NCBI GenBank assembly: GCA_022545745.1
Contig: JACZQL010000057.1
Span: 1-7,125 of the forward strand
Length of the DNA stretch: 7,125 bases
Direction: 5' to 3'
Source of the DNA: Deltaproteobacteria bacterium
GTDB taxonomy: Bacteria; Desulfobacterota_B; Binatia; UBA9968
The position numbers and the translations under genes are program-made. Of the stretch, positions 1 through 5,852 are shown one piece after another. The stretch's first letter is position 1, and the number at the start of each line of letters is the position of its first letter. The notes under the pieces are model-generated. The model made no database searches. It worked only from the letters and a program-made list of their open reading frames with translations, and was not told the DNA's origin.

Positions 1-705
1 TTCCTTTTCTTCAATAGTCATCCCCGCCATCGGCTCATCCATCAAGGACGCGCGGGTACGACGAACCATCGCTCTACCTACCGCGACGCGCTGCATCTCT
101 CCGCCACTCAGATGGCTCGGCTTCCGACCAAGCAACTCTTCAATTCGCAAAATCGCCGCGACCTCTTTCACTCTTTTCTGGTATTCCTTTTGCTTCTTGG
201 CTCTTTCCTCCGTGCGTATCTCCTCAGGGGTTAGGACCTTCTCTTTAGTCGCCAGGGGTTCTTCCTTCTTAGCCTCAATTGCTTGTTCCTTGCCTGGACG
301 AGTCACCTGTTCCTCTCCCGGACCTGCCTTGGCAGCTTCTCCTGGAGCCTCTTCCACAGGGGGAAGAGCTCTGCTCGTCCCCATACCTTCCACGGCTGGG
401 ATAATGGACTCAACCTCTTCCCTGGCTATACCAATCTCCCCTCCGTAGCTGGAGAATATGATCATGTCCCCCTCTACCTTGTATGACTCAACGTTAACTG
501 TACGCCCGTTTTTGAGAATAAGTGTGTAGTCGGCAAATAAAGGCGTTACCGAGCCAAAAACGACCGCAAATCCAATCAGGAGACCGCTAAGAGTTATCAA
601 CATGTGATTAAAATTTAGGCATGCAATCGAGTGATTCATCAACAACTTGTATGGTTTATAAGGTGATCCGTGCAAAACTTTAATGGGCCTTTGCGTGGCT
701 GTCAT
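1..705 (-). CDS. LKNGR-domain exported protein running into an ABC-ATPase-like segment (partial, C-terminus outside window)
   Basis: The frame is open from the ATG at 705 to base 1 (235 codons seen, no stop). That start is chosen because AGGAG (712-716) lies 6 nt upstream; the in-frame ATGs at 639 and 603 lack such a site. Residues 1-34 form a polar extension, then a hydrophobic stretch (about 36-57) ends in LFA-DYT like a signal peptide cleavage site. Residues 56-103 match the N-terminal domain of the gene at 1005-1730 at about 27 of 48 positions. Residues 104-170 are a Pro/Ala/Glu/Lys-rich linker that becomes helical. From about residue 170 the sequence resembles a MalK-type ABC ATPase: KEVAAILRIEELLGRKP, the signature LSGGE (199-203), QRVAVGRAMVRR and a Walker-B-like LMDEP (221-225). 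No Walker A or Q-loop is present, and MAGMT replaces the expected SNLDA-type D-loop. Export of an ABC fragment makes no obvious sense. It may be a recombination chimera, a decaying gene or a mis-assembly. The frame and the paralogy are sure; the function is unknown. Confidence 0.75.
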   Translation of the reverse strand, partial: MTATQRPIKVLHGSPYKPYKLLMNHSIACLNFNHMLITLSGLLIGFAVVFGSVTPLFADYTLILKNGRTVNVESYKVEGDMIIFSSYGGEIGIAREEVESIIPAVEGMGTSRALPPVEEAPGEAAKAGPGEEQVTRPGKEQAIEAKKEEPLATKEKVLTPEEIRTEERAKKQKEYQKRVKEVAAILRIEELLGRKPSHLSGGEMQRVAVGRAMVRRTRASLMDEPMAGMTIEEKE

Positions 706-711
706 AAGAGT

Positions 712-716
712 CTCCT
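712..716 (-). promoter_or_regulatory. Shine-Dalgarno site deciding the start at 705
   Basis: AGGAG on the minus strand sits six bases before the ATG at 705. It favours the long form of the LKNGR/ABC protein, with a 34-residue extension before the hydrophobic segment, over the later ATGs at 639 and 603. Confidence 0.6.
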
Positions 717-773
717 GTTGGCAACTGGGTTATTCCACTTATACCATTTCTTCCATCGCGGCCTAACTCCTTG

Positions 774-802
774 ATTATAATAGGTATTGGGTCGAGCTAC
801 AA
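774..802 (-). promoter_or_regulatory. sigma70-type promoter for the gene starting at 705
   Basis: On the minus strand a perfect TATAAT (779-774) follows TTGTAG (802-797) with a 17-base spacer. The -35 matches TTGACA only at TTG, but the -10 and spacing are ideal. Transcription would begin near 767 and give a leader of roughly 60 nt before the ATG at 705. The promoter lies inside the 299-base gap 706-1004, in which I see no convincing gene. It implies that the downstream LKNGR gene can be expressed independently of the upstream one at 1005-1730. Confidence 0.5.
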
Positions 803-1004
803 GCCTTTTTTAAGGGTCTGGAAAAGACTTGATTGGCCGCTACATCAGCCTATATCAGCATGGCGGAGGAGAGTCAAAGCGTATGGGTGGGGGGTTCTAG
901 CTTGCCGGGATGAAGTGATGAATCAACGGGTGCGGTCTATTTGTCAACAACTATGAGTCGGCGATCCAGGCGACCAGATTCTGGTTAAAATGGACGGTGG
1001 AACC

Positions 1005-1730
1005 TCAGGGTGAAGCAGACGCCGAGCCAAGGTTTTTTTGCTGCATCTTCTGGATGAGTGCGTCGCGTTCCTTTTCCGTCTGGACCATCTGTTTTCTTAG
1101 CTCACTGAGTTCTTTTTCCTTTGCGCTGTAGGCCGGCGGAGGAACATTGACCCTTCGGGCCCCAGCCGCGCGATTTCGCTGGGCGTCTTTTAGTCTCGAC
1201 TGAAGGTCGGCTGTCCGTCCTCTGATGGCCTCTTGGCCTTCAAGAATACCGGGATTAGGGCCGGATGATCCTCGAGTGGCAACTGAATAACGATCCGTCA
1301 ATCGCTTGAGCTGATCGGTTTTCTCTTTGATTCTCCCTAGGTACTCTGCCTCCTCCGTCAACTTCGCGGGTGGTGCTTCTGCCCTTTTATTCTGCACCTC
1401 GCCTGCCGAAACTTTACCTGTGTCCCTGGGAGGGGAGTCTTTACTGGCCTGTCGCCTTGTGACCGTTGGCTGGATCCGATTGGAATCAGGGACAACCATT
1501 CCTCTCTCTTCATCGGCCCCAGGATTGATGATGGACTCGATTTGATCTTTTGCGATACCGAACTCTCCGCCCATACCACGAACCTTGATCATTTCGCCCT
1601 CTTCTCGGTAGCTTTTGACAGTGATGCGTCGTCCGTTTTTTAAGACAATGGTGTAATTCGCAAACAAGACTCCTGTCCAGCAGAATATGAGGGCAAGGCC
1701 GAGAGGAAGGGCTCTTTTGATGCGAATCAT
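1005..1730 (-). CDS. Exported LKNGR-domain protein with coiled-coil tail, function unknown
   Basis: This encodes 241 residues. A classical signal peptide (basic MIRIKR, hydrophobic core to about residue 23, LFA before the probable cleavage at 24/25) predicts a periplasmic or surface location. Residues 25-69 form a compact beta-rich domain beginning NYTIVLKNGRRITVKSY and containing GGEFGIAKDQIESI. It is shared with the gene at 1-705 and I cannot name it. Residues 70-122 are a polar, Pro/Lys/Arg-rich linker. Residues 123-148, 163-190 and 201-233 are charged, heptad-like helices likely to form coiled coils, separated by Gly/Pro turns. There is no catalytic motif, so a structural, scaffolding or sensor role is more likely than an enzyme; this is inference. 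The gene diverges from the vWA-exbB-exbD operon across 147 bases, which suggests but does not prove a joint function. The start codon has no clear Shine-Dalgarno site. The signal peptide and the paralogy to the neighbour make it a real gene. Confidence 0.8.
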   Translation of the reverse strand: MIRIKRALPLGLALIFCWTGVLFANYTIVLKNGRRITVKSYREEGEMIKVRGMGGEFGIAKDQIESIINPGADEERGMVVPDSNRIQPTVTRRQASKDSPPRDTGKVSAGEVQNKRAEAPPAKLTEEAEYLGRIKEKTDQLKRLTDRYSVATRGSSGPNPGILEGQEAIRGRTADLQSRLKDAQRNRAAGARRVNVPPPAYSAKEKELSELRKQMVQTEKERDALIQKMQQKNLGSASASP

Positions 1731-1736
1731 AACGAT

Positions 1737-1766
1737 ATTTTACCACGTATCTTCTCGCCGAGGCAA
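1737..1766 (-). promoter_or_regulatory. possible promoter giving a near-leaderless transcript of the 1005-1730 gene
   Basis: On the minus strand TTGCCT (1766-1761) and TAAAAT (1742-1737) are 18 bases apart. The -10 is one mismatch from consensus. Initiation about seven bases downstream would fall at or next to the ATG at 1730, which agrees with the absence of a Shine-Dalgarno site there. Chance matches of this quality occur in AT-richer spacers. Confidence 0.3.
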
Positions 1767-1789
1767 ATTGCGATTTTTGGGCAGGAGGC

Positions 1790-1843
1790 ATGAAACGTTT
1801 ACTCCCAACGGGATTCATGTTATTTTTTCTCCTGTTTGTATAG
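1790..1843 (+). CDS. candidate 17-residue hydrophobic peptide upstream of the vWA gene
   Basis: ATG at 1790 opens MKRLLPTGFMLFFLLFV and stops at TAG 1841-1843. Two basic residues followed by a hydrophobic run look like a signal peptide or a tiny membrane peptide. AGGAGG (1783-1788) precedes it, but with only one base between site and ATG, which is too close for good initiation. It lies in the leader of the vWA gene, so it could be a leader peptide, the remnant of a gene that lost its body, or chance. Confidence 0.2.
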   Translation: MKRLLPTGFMLFFLLFV

Positions 1844-1877
1844 CTGGAAGTAAGGGTAGATTATCCGTAGAACTATT

Positions 1878-3149
1878 ATGAACCTGTCCGTTCTTCGGTC
1901 CCTTTCCGTTGTTTTATTTCTCGCAAGTCTCACCATTGTTACCGGAGTATCATGGGGGGCTGAGCCAAAGGTACGGATTATTTCCCCCAAGGACGGGTCA
2001 CATATTAACCAAGACAAGAACATTGTCCTGGTCACCGGTAAGGTATCCACCAAGGGCGTATCCATCCCCAATGTCGATCTCTTTTTTGTCCTCGATGTCT
2101 CCGCGAGCACCGCACATTATGCGGGGGTAGAGTTCAGTGATAAGGATCTACCTACCACCTTGGGCCGGGGGCGATTTAGCGGATTGCATACGGGGATCTT
2201 TGGTGGCGCTCTCGGAGGTGGTAGGCCGATTATGCTGGATATGAGGAGTTCCATTCTTGCGGCCGAGATTGCGGCGTCCCGCCGACTGCTCTCTCAGCTC
2301 AACTCAAAGACCACCCGCATTGGATTGATTACCTTTGGCGAGAGTGCTTCCTTGCTCCAACCGCTTACTCATGATTTTGCAAGGGTTGAAGAATCCCTGG
2401 CTGAAGTCTTTCTATCGGGGCCCCATGGTGGGACCCACATGGTGGGAGGAATTCGGTTAGGTATTAGAGAGTTGAGCGGGCTGGGGCGGAGTAAGCGAAG
2501 AAAAAATACCATCAAAGTTCAGATGCTACTCACCGACGGCTTTCCCACCTTACCCATTGGGAGGGGAAAGGAAGCTACTGTGGCGGACACCGATCTGGCC
2601 ATCAACGCTGCGCGCATTGCCAAGAAGACGGGTATCAAGATCCACGTGTTCGCCCTAGGTGAGGATGCCCTCTCTTCCCCTCGCGCCGCAGTTGGAATTG
2701 CAAGGATGAGCGGCGGGATATTTACCCCCGTGGTCAGGCCGGCGGATATTTTGGCGGTGTTGGAAAAGGTGTCCGTCATCGGTGTGGACACGGTAGAGGT
2801 TTTCAATGAGACAACTGGAAAGAGGGCCTCTCAAATACGCCTAGCATCCGACGGTTTTTTCTCCTCTGCCCTGCCAATGGTCGAGGGAGTCAATCGGATC
2901 AACGTTCGGGCCCGGGTTAGCGGCGGGGGAATTGGGAAAGATTCCATATCGGTGGTCTATGAGCCAACCAAAAAGCGCTCTCTCGGGATAGAGGTGTTCA
3001 TGGAAAAAGAGCGGAGCCTCAGTTTGGAGGTAGAAAAGCTGGGTAAGAATAGTGAGGAGATTCAAAGAGAGCTTGATCGTAGCCGGAGGGAAAAGGTGGG
3101 TCGGCCTCAAGATTTAGCTCCTGCGGGTGAGAAAAACCTGCAACCTTAG
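1878..3149 (+). CDS. Secreted von Willebrand factor A (vWA) domain protein, first gene of the ExbBD operon
   Basis: This encodes 423 residues. Residues 1-28 are a signal peptide ending near SWGAEP, so the protein acts outside the cytoplasmic membrane. Residues 30-62 begin with KVRIISPKDGSHI, typical of a small Ig-like beta domain. The vWA domain spans about 66-300. Its metal-ion-dependent adhesion site is complete: D73-x-S75-x-S77 in FFVLDVSAS, T186 in GGTHMVGGI and D220 in LLTDG. A metal-dependent ligand-binding fold is therefore intact. A Gly-rich insertion (about 84-120) follows the first strand. Residues 302-362 look like a second beta domain, and 372-406 are a charged helix, probably a coiled coil. 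No transmembrane segment follows the signal peptide, unlike membrane-anchored BatA/BatB proteins. The stop is followed at once by the exbB-like start, implying co-transcription and translational coupling. Its natural role would be the periplasmic load or ligand-binding partner of the ion channel; this is inferred from context. The Shine-Dalgarno site is weak; an in-frame stop at 1857 limits upstream alternatives. Confidence 0.9.
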   Translation: MNLSVLRSLSVVLFLASLTIVTGVSWGAEPKVRIISPKDGSHINQDKNIVLVTGKVSTKGVSIPNVDLFFVLDVSASTAHYAGVEFSDKDLPTTLGRGRFSGLHTGIFGGALGGGRPIMLDMRSSILAAEIAASRRLLSQLNSKTTRIGLITFGESASLLQPLTHDFARVEESLAEVFLSGPHGGTHMVGGIRLGIRELSGLGRSKRRKNTIKVQMLLTDGFPTLPIGRGKEATVADTDLAINAARIAKKTGIKIHVFALGEDALSSPRAAVGIARMSGGIFTPVVRPADILAVLEKVSVIGVDTVEVFNETTGKRASQIRLASDGFFSSALPMVEGVNRINVRARVSGGGIGKDSISVVYEPTKKRSLGIEVFMEKERSLSLEVEKLGKNSEEIQRELDRSRREKVGRPQDLAPAGEKNLQP

Positions 3150-3962
3150 GTGGCAATGGTGATTTGTAGATCGTTCTGGATCCTGATTGGATACCTTGCA
3201 CTAGTGACTTCTTTTGCGCTCGGTGCTGAAGCCCAACCTCAGCCAAAGCCTGATACCTCCCTCATTGACTTCTATTTCAGGGGTGGGCCTACCATGCACG
3301 TGATCCTCACCTGCTCTATACTTGCTCTGGCCATCATTATTGAACGGGCGGTGAATCTGCGTAAAGGGAAGATCATCTCCACCGCCTTCATTGAGGAGAT
3401 CAAAAAGTACTGGTACAGGCGGGAAACCGAACGGGCGATTCAGGCCTGTCGGGAACACAACATCTCTTTTTCACGCGTGCTGCGCGCCGGGTTACTTCGT
3501 TTTGATCACGGAATCGATACGGTAGAGAAAGCCATCGAAGGGGCTGGGCAGCACGAGGCCGCGGTCCTTCGGCGCAATCTGATGCTCTTAGGATTTCTAG
3601 CCAACATTGCCCCCATGCTAGGGCTGTTCGGTACGGTGCTTGGGCTCACCCGTTCTTTCGATGTTATCGCCAGCTTCGGCCTGGCAGGTAATCCGGGCAA
3701 CGTGGCAAGGGGGGTCTCAGAGGCCTTAATTACTACTGTATTTGGTCTAATGACCGGCATCCCCACTTTGGCTGCTTACTTCTATTTTAAACGTAAAGTT
3801 GAGGTCAGGGTGCTTGAGATGGAGGAGGTGTCGGTGGCCTTGATCGAGGACCTGTTCTATGAGGGGTACGAAGCCAGGCCCGCACCCTCTCGTGCCAGGG
3901 GTCAAGAGCGAGCAAGTCGACAAAGGGGGGGTGGTCGTGAAGCGTTGACCCAAGAGGATTAA
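3150..3962 (+). CDS. exbB: MotA/TolQ/ExbB-family proton channel protein
   Basis: This encodes 270 residues. It is the multi-span subunit of an ion-motive-force motor of the ExbB/TolQ class in the inner membrane. There is an N-terminal hydrophobic segment with a signal-like GAEAQ end (about 8-28), as in ExbB proteins with a periplasmic N-terminal extension. Membrane spans follow at about 49-67, 143-168 and 190-212, with a large cytoplasmic loop (68-142) between the first two. Family hallmarks are the segment PMLGLFGTVLGLTRSF (155-170) and EALITTVFGLMTGIPTL (191-207), carrying the conserved Gly, Pro and channel-lining Thr residues. The C-terminus after 240 is a basic, Arg-rich, probably disordered tail. 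GTG 3150 directly abuts the preceding TAG; ATG 3156 is an equally possible start two codons later. The symbol marks the family, since ExbB and TolQ cannot be separated by sequence alone here. The partner exbD-like gene follows immediately. Confidence 0.9.
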   Translation: MAMVICRSFWILIGYLALVTSFALGAEAQPQPKPDTSLIDFYFRGGPTMHVILTCSILALAIIIERAVNLRKGKIISTAFIEEIKKYWYRRETERAIQACREHNISFSRVLRAGLLRFDHGIDTVEKAIEGAGQHEAAVLRRNLMLLGFLANIAPMLGLFGTVLGLTRSFDVIASFGLAGNPGNVARGVSEALITTVFGLMTGIPTLAAYFYFKRKVEVRVLEMEEVSVALIEDLFYEGYEARPAPSRARGQERASRQRGGGREALTQED

Positions 3963-4361
3963 ATGCAATTTCTAAAAGAGCAAGAAGAAGACGTGGGGCT
4001 GAGCCTCACTTCCTTGATTGATGTCATCTTTCTCTTGCTGATTTTCTTTATCGTGACGACGACCCTGATTGATCCCACCAAAAAGCTCGAGATTCAGTTG
4101 CCCGAGGCAAAGGCGGCGTCGCCGGATAGCAAATCGATGCCGGTCACCATAGAGTTGGGGAGACGAGGGGCCGTGACCCTTAACGGGAAAGCCGTGAAGC
4201 TCAATACATTAGAAAGGCGTTTGAAAGAGTTAGCGAAAGAGAACAGGAAAAAGTCAGCTATTGTCCGAGCTGACAGACGACTGGATTATGGACAGGTGGT
4301 CAAAGTCTTGGGAATCTGCAGAGCAAGTGGATTCCTTGACATCGGGATTGCGGTCAAGTGA
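3963..4361 (+). CDS. exbD: ExbD/TolR-family biopolymer transport protein
   Basis: This encodes 132 residues, about the usual length for ExbD. A short cytoplasmic N-terminus leads into SLIDVIFLLLIFFIVTTTL, the single transmembrane helix. D20 is the conserved protonatable Asp that couples ion flow to movement in this family. Residues 40-132 form the periplasmic domain, with the typical start KKLEIQLPEAK and the end YGQVVKVLGICRASG...DIGIAVK. ATG 3963 follows the exbB stop codon without a gap, and AGAGGA just upstream serves as ribosome binding site. Together with the ExbB-like protein it should form a motive-force-driven complex in the inner membrane. No tonB, tolA or receptor gene is present nearby; the vWA protein is the only other operon member. 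A TolR assignment is possible. Confidence 0.92.
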   Translation: MQFLKEQEEDVGLSLTSLIDVIFLLLIFFIVTTTLIDPTKKLEIQLPEAKAASPDSKSMPVTIELGRRGAVTLNGKAVKLNTLERRLKELAKENRKKSAIVRADRRLDYGQVVKVLGICRASGFLDIGIAVK

Positions 4362-4444
4362 ACCCCGTCACACAAGCTTACGCCCGTGGCTTTGCCCTGT
4401 GGGGTAACCTCTCAGTCGAGACCACTCATTTCAGTCGTGGATAA
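4358..4444 (+). other. short frame overlapping the exbD stop, possible relic of a fourth operon gene
   Basis: A GTG at 4358 overlaps the exbD stop in the GTGA arrangement typical of coupled operon genes. The frame runs 28 codons to TAA 4442-4444, starting VNPVTQAYARGFALWGNL. A tonB-like gene often follows exbD, and such proteins can begin with a short polar stretch before a hydrophobic anchor, but no anchor is seen here. It stops where the palindromic sequence before aroC begins. It is probably non-functional or chance. Confidence 0.15.
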
Positions 4445-4445
4445 T

Positions 4446-4462
4446 ACTCCACGGGGTGGAGT
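4446..4462 (+). repeat. 7-bp perfect hairpin upstream of aroC
   Basis: ACTCCAC (4446-4452) and GTGGAGT (4456-4462) pair perfectly around a GGG loop, 29 bases before the aroC ATG. No T-run follows, so this is not a standard intrinsic terminator. The segment CCACGGG (4449-4455) can pair instead with CCCGTGG (4383-4389), and CCACG (4449-4453) with CGTGG (4436-4440). The leader could therefore take alternative folds. Regulation of aroC is possible but untested. Confidence 0.45.
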
Positions 4463-4491
4463 CAATGACCGGATTGGGGTAAGATTAGGCC

Positions 4492-5688
4492 ATGTTGCGC
4501 TACTTCACTGCCGGTGAGTCGCACGGCCCATGCCTGACTGTGATCATCGACGGGGTCCCGGCGGGATTCCCCATTGACGTAGAGAAGATCAATCATGACC
4601 TCTGGCGGCGTCAGCAGGGATACGGTCGTGGCGGACGGATGTTGATCGAAAAGGACGAAGTCCAGGTTCGATCCGGTATCCGTTGGGGAGCGACGTTGGG
4701 TTCACCAGTCGCCCTCGGGATAGAAAATCGGGACTGGAAGAACTGGACCAAAAAGATGTCTCCTCTCGCCGAGGATAGGGACGACTCCATTGCGGTCACC
4801 AAACCCCGTCCAGGGCACGCCGACCTCGCTGGTATTCTCAAGTACGGCCAATCTGACATTCGAAATATCTTGGAACGGGCCAGCGCCCGGGACACGGTCT
4901 CCCGCACCGCTGTGGGCTCTTTCTGTAAGCAGCTATTGGAACCCTTTGGGATCAAGGTCATGGGCTATATTCGCTCTTTAGGGGGCGTGGTGGCCCAAAC
5001 TGAAGGGCTTACCTACGAAGAGATCTTTCAGAGCGCCGAGCAGTCTCCCGTGCGAGTCGCCGACAAAGAGGCCGAGGGGAAAATGATTACCCTTATCGAT
5101 GAGTGCAAGAAGAAGGGCGATACTCTTGGGGGTGTCTTCGAAGTGGTAGCCATTGGGGTTCCGCCGGGCCTTGGGAGTCACACCCAATGGGACAGCAAGT
5201 TGGACGGTCGGCTAGCCCGGGCCCTCATGAGCATCCAGGCCATTAAAGGGGTTGAGATTGGCATTGGATTCGAGGGCGCACGCCGGAGAGGCTCCCAGGT
5301 CCATGATGAGATTTTTTTCGACCTGCAACAAAAGACTTCTCAAAGGACACCGAGAATCGGCCCCACTGGTTTCTACCGTGGCAGTAACAATTCGGGAGGG
5401 ACGGAAGGCGGCATGTCCAATGGTGCGCCCCTGGTGGCCCATGTGGCTATGAAGCCCATTTCCACCCTCATGAGCCCCCTCCAGTCGGTGGATATTAGAT
5501 CGAAACAGCCGGTGGACGCCTCAGTGGAACGCTCGGATGTCTGCGCCGCGCCGGCTGCCGCCGTGGTGGGAGAGTCGGTGGTGGCCTTTGAGCTGGCCCT
5601 TGCCTTCCTGGAGAAATTCGGTGGCGACTCCCTGGATGAAATCATGCGGAACTACCAGGGTTATCTGGAGCAGATTAAGAGTATCTAG
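4492..5688 (+). CDS. aroC: Chorismate synthase
   Basis: This encodes 398 residues. The enzyme converts 5-enolpyruvylshikimate-3-phosphate to chorismate by 1,4-elimination of phosphate, using reduced FMN. It is the seventh and last step of the cytoplasmic shikimate pathway. Family signatures are clear: the N-terminal RYFTAGESHGPCL with the catalytic His of GESHG, QQGYGRGGRMLIEKD (residues 41-55), RPGHADLAGILKYG, RASARDTVSRTAVG (the usual form is RASARET), SNNSGGTEGGMSNG, and the C-terminal SDVCAAPAAAVVGE. The length suits the longer bacterial form of the enzyme. The gene appears complete and intact. It lies 130 bases after exbD behind a hairpin-bearing leader and 164 bases before aroK, so the two aro genes may share a transcript, though the exbD gap suggests a separate one. 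The ribosome binding site is weak. Confidence 0.98.
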   Translation: MLRYFTAGESHGPCLTVIIDGVPAGFPIDVEKINHDLWRRQQGYGRGGRMLIEKDEVQVRSGIRWGATLGSPVALGIENRDWKNWTKKMSPLAEDRDDSIAVTKPRPGHADLAGILKYGQSDIRNILERASARDTVSRTAVGSFCKQLLEPFGIKVMGYIRSLGGVVAQTEGLTYEEIFQSAEQSPVRVADKEAEGKMITLIDECKKKGDTLGGVFEVVAIGVPPGLGSHTQWDSKLDGRLARALMSIQAIKGVEIGIGFEGARRRGSQVHDEIFFDLQQKTSQRTPRIGPTGFYRGSNNSGGTEGGMSNGAPLVAHVAMKPISTLMSPLQSVDIRSKQPVDASVERSDVCAAPAAAVVGESVVAFELALAFLEKFGGDSLDEIMRNYQGYLEQIKSI

Positions 5689-5747
5689 GCCCTGATGGAA
5701 TGTTCAATAGAACGACTCCAACGGAATGTTTCGCCCCGTGGAATACC

Positions 5748-5800
5748 GACTCGCCCGAGGTGGATTTGTTCGCCTGAAGCGTTATTCCACAGGGCGAGTC
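5748..5800 (+). other. strong imperfect hairpin between aroC and aroK
   Basis: GACTCGCCC (5748-5756) pairs perfectly with GGGCGAGTC (5792-5800). Inside this stem GTGGA (5760-5764) pairs with TCCAC (5786-5790), closing a 21-base loop. A competing 8-bp helix joins GTGGAATA (5738-5745) to TATTCCAC (5783-5790), which crosses the 9-bp stem in pseudoknot order. The structure starts about 60 bases after the aroC stop and ends about 52 bases before the aroK start. No T-run follows, so it is not a canonical terminator. It may be an RNA element affecting aroK expression, a mRNA stabiliser or a palindromic repeat element. Confidence 0.5.
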
Positions 5801-5852
5801 ATCTTCTATCCGATTCCCTAAAAGCAAATTCAAGAGAAAATTTCAAATATCT

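Noticed and set aside
197..486. Plus-strand open frames opposite the LKNGR/ABC gene
   Set aside because: They are antisense to a continuous minus-strand frame with clear protein motifs and show no domain or ribosome binding site.
771..956. 61-codon plus-strand frame in the gap 706-1004
   Set aside because: It lacks a ribosome binding site and recognisable features, and covers the minus-strand promoter at 774-802.
973..985. ACCAG-AAT-CTGGT hairpin (minus strand) after the 1005-1730 gene as terminator
   Set aside because: The stem is only five base pairs and no T-run follows on the minus strand.
1878..4361. Zorya-type anti-phage system, because of the ExbB/MotA-like protein
   Set aside because: Zorya needs a MotB/OmpA-type partner and helicase or nuclease genes; here the partner is ExbD-like and no nucleic-acid enzyme is present.
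4446..4462. Hairpin before aroC as a rho-independent terminator of the exbBD operon
   Set aside because: The stem is good, but it is followed by CAATGACC rather than a T-run.
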